Source of the DNA: CAVYVZ01 sp963772065
Lineage (GTDB): Bacteria; Acidobacteriota; Vicinamibacteria; Vicinamibacterales; UBA2999
NCBI GenBank assembly: GCA_963772065.1
Contig: CAVYVZ010000010.1
Coordinates: forward strand, 620,001-684,000
DNA length: 64,000 bases
Reading direction: 5' to 3'
Under the pieces are notes generated by a model. The model did not search any database. It saw nothing but the letters and a program-made list of their open reading frames with translations, and had not been told where the DNA came from. Shown here in pieces: positions 9,327 through 16,920 of the stretch; the first letter of the stretch is position 1; each line of letters starts with the position of its first letter. A program made the position numbers and the translations under genes.

Positions 9327-9581
9327 ATGACAGACGATAGGAATCAAATACCCGCCGATGTGAACGTCGGACTCCTCGAACGACAGATCGACGACGAGCG
9401 AATCGCGCGGCGTGCCTATGAGATCTATGAATCGCGCCATCGAGCCGACGGACATGCCGATGACGATTGGTTCCAGGCCGCAGCGGAATACGCCGCTCGT
9501 CGCACGACCGGGCCGACTCCATTCGATCGCTATGGTGCCAGCGACTCGTTCGGCGAGAGGGTTCGCAGGGCTCGCCGTTGA
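9327..9581 (+). CDS. DUF2934 domain protein
   Basis: 84 aa. The DUF2934 signature IARRAYEIYESRHRADGHADDDWFQA covers the middle of the protein (about residues 28-60), followed by a short Arg-rich end. These tiny helical proteins occur in many bacteria, often next to stress or nodulation genes, and have no known activity. Start choice: AGGAG at 9314-9318 gives a spacing of 8 nt to the ATG at 9327, but only 2 nt to the ATG at 9321, so I prefer 9327. Confidence 0.82.
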   Translation: MTDDRNQIPADVNVGLLERQIDDERIARRAYEIYESRHRADGHADDDWFQAAAEYAARRTTGPTPFDRYGASDSFGERVRRARR

Positions 9582-9587
9582 TCCCCG

Positions 9588-9968
9588 TTACTTGGCTTTG
9601 TGTGACGTCTCCATGAGCACGAGGCCCGATCCGATTCCCGCAGGGAGGTTGATCCGATCGCCCAGCGAGCCCAGATTGAATCCCTCGCGAATGGTTCCCT
9701 TGACGGTGACCCGCGCACCCTTGCGAGGGGTTCCTGTCTCGGACACGACCCACAGTTGGCCGGTGTCGTCATCGATCCTGTAGGCCCCGCGGTTGGCCAG
9801 CGAGTAGCTGTCGACGACCGCGCCGGACAGCCGGACCTCACGATCTCTGTAACGAGACGGGTCCGCAAGGACACGGTTGATGGACGTCGAGGCGCAGGAC
9901 GCCGACATTAGCGCACTCACCGCAAGAATCGTGGCCCCGAAGAACCGGAGCCGAAGCCCTTGTCTCAT
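9588..9968 (-). CDS. Putative lipoprotein with OB-fold-like domain
   Basis: 126 aa. The N-terminus (MRQGLRLRFFGATILAVSAL) is a signal sequence followed by a cysteine in a lipobox-like context (MSASC), so lipidation is likely but the box is not ideal. The mature part starts SINRVLADPSRYRDREVRLSG, the usual opening of small bacterial OB-fold proteins that seem to act in the periplasm, and continues with YRIDDDTGQLWVVSETG and ARVTVKGTIREGFNLGS. I chose the second methionine, 36 nt into the frame. No partner gene; convergent with the DUF2934 gene, 6 nt apart. Confidence 0.75.
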   Translation of the reverse strand: MRQGLRLRFFGATILAVSALMSASCASTSINRVLADPSRYRDREVRLSGAVVDSYSLANRGAYRIDDDTGQLWVVSETGTPRKGARVTVKGTIREGFNLGSLGDRINLPAGIGSGLVLMETSHKAK

Positions 9969-10214
9969 TGGTTGCTCCTTCTCATGTGCGACCCCGCGAC
10001 ACAACCGTATCAGTCCTCTACCCGGCGCGTCTGTTCAATAGCGCTCACCTCGGCGCGCTCGGTGAGCTTGGAAGACGGGAGCTTGCCAGAAAGCGAGCGG
10101 CCGGGCGAGAATTCCGCCGTCATCAAATAGCTCCTACGTATCGGGCGCTCTCGAGCACTCTTTCCGCCGATGGCGGACGGATCGCGTTCACGGCGCCGGG
10201 TTAACTCATCCAGC

Positions 10215-10652
10215 ATGACGGCTATGGAGCTCGCGGCGCTACGACCGCTCGTCTCGAGGGTGCTGACGCACCACGCGGGCGCCGACGCCGATTCGGCCGC
10301 CACCGCGGCCGCGGCACGTCGCGCGTACGATGATCTCGCGCGCGTCGTGACCCCCGTGATCGGCCAGGTCGGCATCGATGCGCTGTCTGCCCGCGCGATG
10401 CACCTCGCGCAACGGGAATACCCATGGCTCGCCGCGCCACGCGAGGCGGAAGAAGCGGAAGGACCATTTGCGCAGGGCGCGTTCTCTGTGGAGCCGCAGG
10501 ATCCTGCGCTCGCCAGGGAAGCCGCCGCCGCGGTGCTTGCGATATTCACGGGCCTGCTCGTCACGTTCATCGGGGAACCCTTGACGACAGGTTTACTGCG
10601 TAAGGCGTGGCCCGACGGCTTTTCCGAGGCGGGCGCAGAGGAGAAAGCATGA
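10215..10652 (+). CDS. Small protein coupled to KaiC-like ATPase
   Basis: 145 aa, no recognised family. It is helical and alanine-rich, with a central HLAQREYPWLAAP stretch and one hydrophobic segment near the C-terminus (AAAAVLAIFTGLLVTFIG) that could be a membrane anchor. The stop codon overlaps the start of the KaiC-like gene (ATGA at 10649-10652), so the two are translationally coupled. A role as membrane tether or sensor for the ATPase is plausible but is inference only. The frame extends upstream to 10170, but the arginine-rich prefix argues for the ATG at 10215. Confidence 0.7.
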   Translation: MTAMELAALRPLVSRVLTHHAGADADSAATAAAARRAYDDLARVVTPVIGQVGIDALSARAMHLAQREYPWLAAPREAEEAEGPFAQGAFSVEPQDPALAREAAAAVLAIFTGLLVTFIGEPLTTGLLRKAWPDGFSEAGAEEKA

Positions 10653-12166
10653 CCGAGCGGGTTGCGATCCGCCGACTCCCCACGGGCGTGCCAGGGCTCG
10701 ACGAGGTCCTCGGTGGCGGGCTCCCGGAGTTTTCCTTCAATCTCATCGCCGGCGCTCCCGGCGCGGGGAAGACGACGCTCGCGCTGCAGATCGTGTTCGC
10801 CCTGGCCAATCGCGATCGTCCGGCGCTGTGCTTCAGCGTGGTCGGCGAACCGCCCCTGAAGATGCTGCGCTATCAGCAACAGTTCACGTTTTTCGACCTG
10901 GCCCGCGTGAACGAGGTCGTCCGGTTCGTCAACCTCGGTGAGGACGTCGTCAACGGCACGTTGGAGAAGCTCCTGGCGCGCATCGTCCAAGAGGTCGAGG
11001 CGACGAACCCCGGGGTCGTCGTCGTCGATTCGTTTCGGACCGTCGCCCGGGCGGCCGGGCGCGAGGATCTCGATCTGCAGCACTTCGTGCAGCAGCTTGC
11101 CGTACGTCTGACGAGTTGGGAAGCGACGACGTTTCTCGTCGGTGAGTATCAACCCTCGGAGGACCAGCACAATCCGGTTTTCACGGTGGCGGATGGATTG
11201 TTGTGGCTCTATCAAAGCATCGATCGCAATTCGATGGTGCGCAAGCTCCAGGTGATGAAGCTGCGTGGGCAGGCACCGATTCCCGGTCTCCACACGTTTC
11301 GCATCACGAGCGATGGCGTTCAGGTGTTCCCGCGGGTCATCGTCCGTCCCGCAGACAAGTCGGCGCCGGCCGTGTCGAGCCGGAGAAGCCGGCCGAAGGA
11401 CCGTCTTTCAGTCGGCGTCAAGGGACTCGACGAGATGCTCGGCGGAGGCATCCCGGCGGGGCACTCCGTGCTCGTGGCCGGGCCGTCCGGGTCCGGCAAG
11501 ACGATTCTCGCGACCGAGTTCATCGTGGAGGGCGCCCGCCGCGGCGAACCCGGCGTCATTGCCGTCTTCGAGAAGCAGCCCCGCGAATACGGACAGCGCG
11601 GTTTGAGCGGACACGCGCTGCAACGGCTGGTCGCCGATCGGAAAGTGGGCGTCATCCACACACGTCCGCTGGATCTGTCCATCGACGAAACGCTCCACGA
11701 CATCATCGAAGCGATTGCTCGCTTCGAGGCGCGCCGGGTGGTGATCGACTCGTTGTCAGGGTTCGAGCTGGCGCTGGCGCCCACGTTTCGTGAGGAGTTT
11801 CGCGAATCGCTGTACCGGCTGGTCGCAGTGCTCACAGGGATGGGCATCACGCTCATGATGACCGCCGAGCTCGAGGACCGGTATGTCGATCTGCGCTTCA
11901 GCCCGCACAGCACGGCATTTCTGACCGACGCGATCATCATGCAGCGGTACATCGAGTTGAACGGTAGACTGCAGCGGATCATGGCCGTGGTGAAAGTGCG
12001 TGGAAGCGCGCACAGCACGGACCTTCGGGCGTTCGAGATCAGCGACGAGGGGATCGTCGTGGGTGAGACGCTCGGGCCATACCAAGGACTGCTCACCGGC
12101 AGCCCGGATGCGATCGCCGGCGCCGCTCGGAAGCCGCGCCACCGGACTCCACGCAGAGCTCGGTAA
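10649..12166 (+). CDS. KaiC-like double RecA-domain ATPase
   Basis: 505 aa with two KaiC/RadA-type domains, as in cyanobacterial KaiC. Domain 1 (about residues 8-235) has GVPGLDEVLGGGLPEF and Walker A GAPGAGKTTL; domain 2 (about 250-480) has GVKGLDEMLGGGIPAG and Walker A GPSGSGKTIL, with Walker B-like VVVVDSF and RVVIDSLSG. No kaiA or kaiB is present, so a clock is not implied; such KaiC homologues are usually linked to two-component signalling and stress. Coupled to the small gene upstream; the histidine kinase follows 19 nt later, suggesting one signalling operon. Confidence 0.92.
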   Translation: MTERVAIRRLPTGVPGLDEVLGGGLPEFSFNLIAGAPGAGKTTLALQIVFALANRDRPALCFSVVGEPPLKMLRYQQQFTFFDLARVNEVVRFVNLGEDVVNGTLEKLLARIVQEVEATNPGVVVVDSFRTVARAAGREDLDLQHFVQQLAVRLTSWEATTFLVGEYQPSEDQHNPVFTVADGLLWLYQSIDRNSMVRKLQVMKLRGQAPIPGLHTFRITSDGVQVFPRVIVRPADKSAPAVSSRRSRPKDRLSVGVKGLDEMLGGGIPAGHSVLVAGPSGSGKTILATEFIVEGARRGEPGVIAVFEKQPREYGQRGLSGHALQRLVADRKVGVIHTRPLDLSIDETLHDIIEAIARFEARRVVIDSLSGFELALAPTFREEFRESLYRLVAVLTGMGITLMMTAELEDRYVDLRFSPHSTAFLTDAIIMQRYIELNGRLQRIMAVVKVRGSAHSTDLRAFEISDEGIVVGETLGPYQGLLTGSPDAIAGAARKPRHRTPRRAR

Positions 12167-12185
12167 CCCCCGTCATCATCGAACA

Positions 12186-13577
12186 ATGTCTGCCGACAAA
12201 CCAGAGGACGCGCGGGCCATTGACGAGCGGGAGAGCGCCGTGACCGTGCGCGAAGAGATGGCCAGAGCGCGCGAGGAGGCGGTGGACGCCCAGGAAGAGC
12301 GGGTTCAAGAGGCGCTGCAGGTTGAACAGCTCAACCTCCAGTTGCGCGAAGCGAACGAGCGGCTGATCGTCGCGACGGTCCAGGCGCAGACTGCCGAGGA
12401 ACGCGCGGACCAGGCCAACCGTCTCAAGGATGACTTCCTCGCTACCGTGTCACACGAACTCCGGACGCCGCTCAATGCGGTGCTCGGGTGGGCACGGATG
12501 CTCATGTCGAAGCAGTTGACGGCCGAACGGGCGGAGCACGCCGTCGATACGATTGAACGGAACGCGGCGTCACTGGCGCGCATCATCGACGATCTCCTCG
12601 ATGTCTCCCGCATCATTGCGGGCACGCTGAACTTGACGCGTCAGCCGATCGATCTGGTCGCCGTGACACGGTCGACGCTCGACATTGTCAAACCGCTGGC
12701 CGTCGACAAGCATGTCGACCTGCGATTCTCACCGGAGCCTGACGCACGCGCTCTTGTGAGCGGCGATGACGACCGGCTGCGGCAGGTGATGTGGAACCTG
12801 CTGGCAAACGCGATCAAGTTCACGCCTGAAGGTGGACGCGTCGATGTGTCGATCGAACGTCTGGGTTCGAGTATCGAGATGACTGTCGCCGACACGGGCC
12901 AGGGGATCGAGCCCGAGTTCCTGCCCCACGTGTTCGAACGCTTTCGCCAGGCTGACGGGGCTCCGTCGCGGCGTCACGGCGGCCTCGGTCTCGGGCTCGC
13001 CATCGTCCGCCAGCTCGTGGAGCTGCATGGAGGAACCGTGCACGCCGCCAGTGACGGCGTCGGACGAGGGGCCACGTTTGCCGTTCGCTTTCCGATCCTC
13101 GCTGGCGATGCTGGCGCGGAGCGAGAGCCGGCGGTCGGGGATCGACGCGCGGCGGATTCCATCGGCTCACCGAGGCCGCGCGTACAGCGCCTCGACGACC
13201 TGCGGATCCTGGTAGTAGATGACCATGCCGACGGCCGCACGCTGACGACACTCTTCCTCACACAGGCGGGCGCGAGCGTCACCGCCGTCGCGTCGGCCGG
13301 AGAGGCGCTTCAGCTGATCGAAGTGCAGCGCCCCGACGTGCTGGTCAGCGACATCGGTCTCCCGGACGAGGACGGGTACTCGCTGATCCGACGGATTCGC
13401 CAGCAGGAGGCGGAGCACGGAGGTTTGCTGCCGGCCATCGCGCTGACCGGCTACGCACGCGCGGACGATCGGACTCGAGCCCTTGCGGCCGGTTTCCAGG
13501 CGCACGTGGCCAAGCCGCTCGAACCGGCAGAATTGATTGCCGCGATCGCAGACGTCACAGGACAGTCCCGGTCCTGA
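12186..13577 (+). CDS. Hybrid sensor histidine kinase/response regulator
   Basis: 463 aa soluble kinase. Residues 10-80 form a charged coiled coil (no PAS, GAF or membrane segment). HisKA carries the phospho-acceptor in VSHELRTPLNAVLGW (His90). The HATPase has N-box NLLANAIKFTPEGG, DTGQGIEP, and G-boxes GGLGLGLAI. A C-terminal receiver (about 345-460) has ILVVDDHADG, the acceptor aspartate in LVSDIGLPDEDGY, and the KPLEP lysine. Without its own sensor it probably takes input through the coiled coil, perhaps from the KaiC-like ATPase encoded directly upstream (inference). The ATG at 12186 was chosen; the frame extends further upstream inside kaiC, where it is not coding-like. Confidence 0.93.
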   Translation: MSADKPEDARAIDERESAVTVREEMARAREEAVDAQEERVQEALQVEQLNLQLREANERLIVATVQAQTAEERADQANRLKDDFLATVSHELRTPLNAVLGWARMLMSKQLTAERAEHAVDTIERNAASLARIIDDLLDVSRIIAGTLNLTRQPIDLVAVTRSTLDIVKPLAVDKHVDLRFSPEPDARALVSGDDDRLRQVMWNLLANAIKFTPEGGRVDVSIERLGSSIEMTVADTGQGIEPEFLPHVFERFRQADGAPSRRHGGLGLGLAIVRQLVELHGGTVHAASDGVGRGATFAVRFPILAGDAGAEREPAVGDRRAADSIGSPRPRVQRLDDLRILVVDDHADGRTLTTLFLTQAGASVTAVASAGEALQLIEVQRPDVLVSDIGLPDEDGYSLIRRIRQQEAEHGGLLPAIALTGYARADDRTRALAAGFQAHVAKPLEPAELIAAIADVTGQSRS

Positions 13578-13607
13578 CGTGCAAGGTGTGTCGCTGCGGT
13601 TGAAAAC

Positions 13608-13633
13608 GAGGGCGGCACATATCCGCCGCCCTC
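13608..13633 (+). terminator. Terminator-like hairpin after the kaiC/kinase operon
   Basis: Perfect 9-bp stem GAGGGCGGC / GCCGCCCTC with an 8-nt A/T-rich loop, 30 nt after the kinase stop codon. No T-run follows. The position fits the end of the 10215-13577 operon. Confidence 0.55.
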
Positions 13634-13759
13634 TCACGGACTATCGATTCGCGAAAGTGGTGCCTCGCAAACCTTGCCCATGCCGTATCGACTGTGCTCG
13701 ATCGGATCGGCGCTCGGTGTTCCGTTGTGGACACAGGATTGCGGCGCGTCTCCACTGGC

Positions 13760-14116
13760 CTAATTGGACTCGAGCTTGTTCACGTCCTGTATCTCACGAA
13801 GGGTCCGTCGCATCTCTTCAACGACCTTCATTTGATCGAGCGACGCATTCAACGTATCGGCGGTGGCGCGCACCGCATCGACGACCGCGTGGCGTGCCTC
13901 CTCGGCCGCGACGCGGGCTTCCTCGCCGGCGGCGCGTGCCTCCTCGCTCGCCGCCCGCGCCGTCTCAGCCGTTTCCCGTAGAAGCTCGCGCTCCTGTCGG
14001 ATGGTCTCGAGCGCATCGCGATGACGGTCGCGGACTTCGCGTGCTTCTTCTGCCAGTCGCCGGAATTGTTCGGCCTCGCCTCTGGCAGCCTCTGCCACAT
14101 CGTGAGATGCATTCAT
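13760..14116 (-). CDS. Heptad-repeat coiled-coil protein
   Basis: About 118 aa, nearly all helix-forming and rich in Ala, Glu and Arg. Residues 45-85 run in clear 7-residue steps built on EEAR (ASEEARA, AGEEARV, AAEEARH), so it is an elongated coiled coil. No membrane segment or signal peptide. Similar short proteins are annotated as hypothetical or, by composition, as phasin- or LEA-like; neither is supported by a motif. I chose the second of two adjacent methionines; the first (14119) is equally possible. Single gene between two oppositely oriented units. Confidence 0.7.
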   Translation of the reverse strand: MNASHDVAEAARGEAEQFRRLAEEAREVRDRHRDALETIRQERELLRETAETARAASEEARAAGEEARVAAEEARHAVVDAVRATADTLNASLDQMKVVEEMRRTLREIQDVNKLESN

Positions 14117-14297
14117 CATTGTTCTCCTGATCCACTAATGGAGAGCGCTGCCAGGCAGCGTACCAGCCGCGCCGCGCCACGTCTGTCGTCAAACGGACAT
14201 CGATACGTGACAGAAAGGCGGCGCGAGGCCCTGTGCTCTTCAGCACAGCGGGGGCGTCAGCTCTGGCATAGGCTGTCAGGGATCGGAGATCTTCGCC

Positions 14298-14591
14298 ATG
14301 ACACCAAGTAGATTCCTCTCGGGGGAACCACCGGTCAACGCCCGACCTCGCGTCTCCCACGGCTCGACCGCCAAGTCGCTGTGGGCGATTGAGCAGCGCC
14401 TTGCCAGTGCGGAACGCGAACTGTGTGTCCAGTTCACTCGCATCGCGCAGCTGCAAGCGGAGCTCGACCTGATGTTGGCCGCTCTCCGCCATGCGACGGA
14501 TGCGCATGCGATAAGCCTGCGCGTCGAGTCCTTTCGAGTGAACACCGGGCTTGGACCCAGGCCCGGTGCCACTCCAGGAAGACTCGTATGA
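14298..14591 (+). CDS. Hypothetical protein, first gene of AI-2E transporter operon
   Basis: 97 aa, no recognised family. The middle is a helical stretch (LWAIEQRLASAERELCVQFTR ending near ALRHATDAHA) likely to form a coiled coil; both ends look disordered. The stop overlaps the next start (ATGA at 14588). The weak ribosome-binding site makes the start uncertain. Reality is supported mainly by the coupling and by coding-like composition. Confidence 0.55.
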   Translation: MTPSRFLSGEPPVNARPRVSHGSTAKSLWAIEQRLASAERELCVQFTRIAQLQAELDLMLAALRHATDAHAISLRVESFRVNTGLGPRPGATPGRLV

Positions 14592-15082
14592 CACCGAGTC
14601 GGGTCCTGGCTGCATTGAAGCGTCAGGGCCTGATGCTGGAAGGCGGTCACGGTCCTGTACCGACTCTGGTCGAATTCATTGCTGGAGAGCCCGTCGCGGG
14701 GAACTGGTGGTCGCACAAGCAATCGCGGAGCATCTTCGCCTTGACCCGATTGGTACGCGGCTCCCCCGATGTGCTGACGTGCCGTCTGGTCGATGGCAAG
14801 GTGACCTTTGTGCACCGTCGGCTATGGCCGGCCCTCGTTCGGCTTGCGAATCTGTTCCCCACAGACAGACTTGCCGCCATTCAAGAAGTCCATACGCGGA
14901 CGGGTGCGCACAGGGTGACGACCATACCGTTTCCCAAGTGGGTGCCTGACGACGTCAAGACCGCCGGACGAGGACTTGCGGCTGCGGAGGCACTCTCGAG
15001 TCTGGGGAGCTGGGCATCGGAACTGCCTCGAAGTCGCTCTGAGGCACGTCGAACACCATGGACGATACGTCGAAGACTCTGA
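14588..15082 (+). CDS. Conserved hypothetical protein
   Basis: 164 aa, unknown family. The N-terminal part has a compact fold look (VLAALKRQGLMLEGGHGPVP ... VAGNWWSHKQSRSIFALTRL ... DVLTCRLVDGKVTFVHRRLW), with alternating strands and helices and a WW pair; the C-terminal 30 residues are low-complexity. Its start overlaps the gene before by 4 nt, and its end overlaps the AI-2E transporter start by 25 nt, so the three form one tightly packed operon. The arrangement suggests the last residues are not structurally important. Function unknown. Confidence 0.6.
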   Translation: MTPSRVLAALKRQGLMLEGGHGPVPTLVEFIAGEPVAGNWWSHKQSRSIFALTRLVRGSPDVLTCRLVDGKVTFVHRRLWPALVRLANLFPTDRLAAIQEVHTRTGAHRVTTIPFPKWVPDDVKTAGRGLAAAEALSSLGSWASELPRSRSEARRTPWTIRRRL

Positions 15083-16920
15083 AGCCGTGGGTGACGTTCG
15101 CCGGGTGTGTGCTCGTCGTGGTCGTCCTGTACTGGGCGCAGGCCGTGCTCGTGCCGATCGCACTCGCCATCCTTTTCACGTTCGTGCTGACCCCTCCAGT
15201 CACGTGGTTGCAACGATGGATCGGCCGCATCCCCGCCGTTCTCGCGATGGTCACGCTCGTGTTTACCGTCCTCGGTCTCTTCGGCTGGGGTCTGGCGCGG
15301 CAGATGGACCATCTGGCCGGAGACCTTCCGCGGTACCGCGCAAACATCCTGGCGAAGGTCGCAGACGTACGTAGCGCGGGCAAGGGGGGATCGGTCGAGA
15401 AGCTGCAGGACACGATCGAAGACATCAAGACCGACCTTGGGAAATCGGAGATGCCGAGAGGGACGATCTCGCGGCCCGTTGTCGTTACCTCTGAGCAGGT
15501 CGCCGGTTTCTCGGGTTTCACGTGGCTCAGTTCAATCGTCGGTCCGCTGGGCACCGCCGGGCTCGTGCTGGTGATGGTCATCTTCATGCTGCTCGAACGC
15601 CGGGATCTGCGCGACCGGCTGATCGGGTTGTTCGGCCACAGACAGCTGGCCATCACGACGAAGGCGTTTGACGAGGCGGCCACTCGCGTCAGCCGACACC
15701 TTCTGATGCAGTCCCTGGTCAATCTCGTCTACGGCATCGCTGCCGGCGCCGGACTCTACTTCCTGGGCGTGCCGTACGCATTGGTCTGGGCGGCTCTGGG
15801 CGCTGTCCTCCGATTCATCCCGTACGTCGGACCCGTGCTCGGCGCAGGCGCGCCGATCCTCGTCAGCCTTGCGGCCACCGATGGCTGGGTCGGACCGGTC
15901 CTGGTCGCCGGTTTGTTTGTCGTGCTCGAGCTGTTCACGAACCTCGTGCTCGAAACGGTGTTGTATGCCGGGGCGGCGGGAGTCTCGTCGGTGGCGCTGC
16001 TCGCGTCCGTGGCGTTCTGGACGTGGCTCTGGGGGCCGCTCGGCCTGCTCATGGCGACACCGCTGACTGTGTGCCTCGTCGTACTCGGCAAGCACGTGCC
16101 AGGTCTCGAGATTGTCGGGACGCTGTTGGCCGACACGCCCGCGCTCGCCCCCGAGTATGGCTATTACCAGCGGCTGCTGGCTCGCGATCAGAGCGAGGCG
16201 GCCGACCTCGTTGAGCGTTACATCAAGACCGAGTCCCCGCGTTCGGTGTACGACGCCCTGCTGCTGCCGGCGCTCAACTATGCCGAGCGCGACCGTCTGG
16301 AGCAGCGCCTGTCGCCGGACGAAGAAATGGCCGTCATCGATGCAACGCGGGAGCTGCTGTCGGACGCCGCGGAGACGATCCGGCGCCTGCATCCGGAGGC
16401 ACCCGCACCAGCAGACGATCCACCGCTTCCGGGGCCGCGCGAACCGCTCCGTGTGCTGGGCTACCCGACCAACGGCGTCGCCGACGAGGTCGCGCTCGCG
16501 ATGCTCGCCCATCTGCTGGACGATCTGCCTATCGACCTCGAGATCGCGGGGACGCGACTTCAAGCCTCGGAACTGCTGTCGCTCGTGCGAGAGCGAGGAT
16601 TCTCGGTCGTGTGCCTCGCCGATCTGCCACCCAGCGCGTCGTCAAAGACGCGCTATCTCGTGAAGAGGCTCCGCGCCGCATTGCCCGAAGTCCGCATCCT
16701 GGTCGGGCGGTGGGGACCGCCGGCGCTGGCGGACGACAGCACGCAGGTACTGCGGGATACCGGCGCGGATCTCGTGGCCTCGACGCTGCTCGAGACCCGG
16801 ACGTACCTGGGCGGGCTCGTGGAGATCCCGCGGATACCTATCCCGGCGACACGCGGAGTTCATGCTGCGGAGCGGGAACATCGTTCCGGTGAGGAAGACT
16901 GGCGTACGAGGGTGTCATGA
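15058..16920 (+). CDS. AI-2E (PerM) family transporter with C-terminal Rossmann-like domain
   Basis: 620 aa inner-membrane protein. The first 340 residues carry about eight membrane helices with PerM/AI-2E landmarks: FVLTPPVTWLQRW, GWGLARQMDHLAG, and the late YVGPVLGAGAPILV and ANLVLETVLYAG-type segments (here TNLVLETVLYAG). The family exports small molecules or couples to Na+/H+; not all members move AI-2. After about residue 345 comes a soluble region; residues 455-585 resemble a cobalamin-binding-type alpha/beta domain (LRVLGYPTNGVADEVALAML ... FSVVCLADLPP ... VRILVGRWG ... TLLETRTYL) but lack a B12-ligand DxHxxG. The stop overlaps the next ATG (ATGA). Confidence 0.9.
   Translation: MDDTSKTLKPWVTFAGCVLVVVVLYWAQAVLVPIALAILFTFVLTPPVTWLQRWIGRIPAVLAMVTLVFTVLGLFGWGLARQMDHLAGDLPRYRANILAKVADVRSAGKGGSVEKLQDTIEDIKTDLGKSEMPRGTISRPVVVTSEQVAGFSGFTWLSSIVGPLGTAGLVLVMVIFMLLERRDLRDRLIGLFGHRQLAITTKAFDEAATRVSRHLLMQSLVNLVYGIAAGAGLYFLGVPYALVWAALGAVLRFIPYVGPVLGAGAPILVSLAATDGWVGPVLVAGLFVVLELFTNLVLETVLYAGAAGVSSVALLASVAFWTWLWGPLGLLMATPLTVCLVVLGKHVPGLEIVGTLLADTPALAPEYGYYQRLLARDQSEAADLVERYIKTESPRSVYDALLLPALNYAERDRLEQRLSPDEEMAVIDATRELLSDAAETIRRLHPEAPAPADDPPLPGPREPLRVLGYPTNGVADEVALAMLAHLLDDLPIDLEIAGTRLQASELLSLVRERGFSVVCLADLPPSASSKTRYLVKRLRAALPEVRILVGRWGPPALADDSTQVLRDTGADLVASTLLETRTYLGGLVEIPRIPIPATRGVHAAEREHRSGEEDWRTRVS

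Noticed and set aside
10649..12166. Circadian clock kaiC
   Set aside because: No kaiA or kaiB is near, and the gene is linked to a kinase, as in many non-clock KaiC homologues.
14141..14160. Palindrome CGCTGCC-A-GGCAGCG as a hairpin
   Set aside because: A one-base loop cannot form a hairpin; position shows no gene end.
15532..16563. 343-codon minus-strand frame inside the AI-2E gene
   Set aside because: Antisense shadow; the plus-strand frame has clear membrane helices and conserved motifs.
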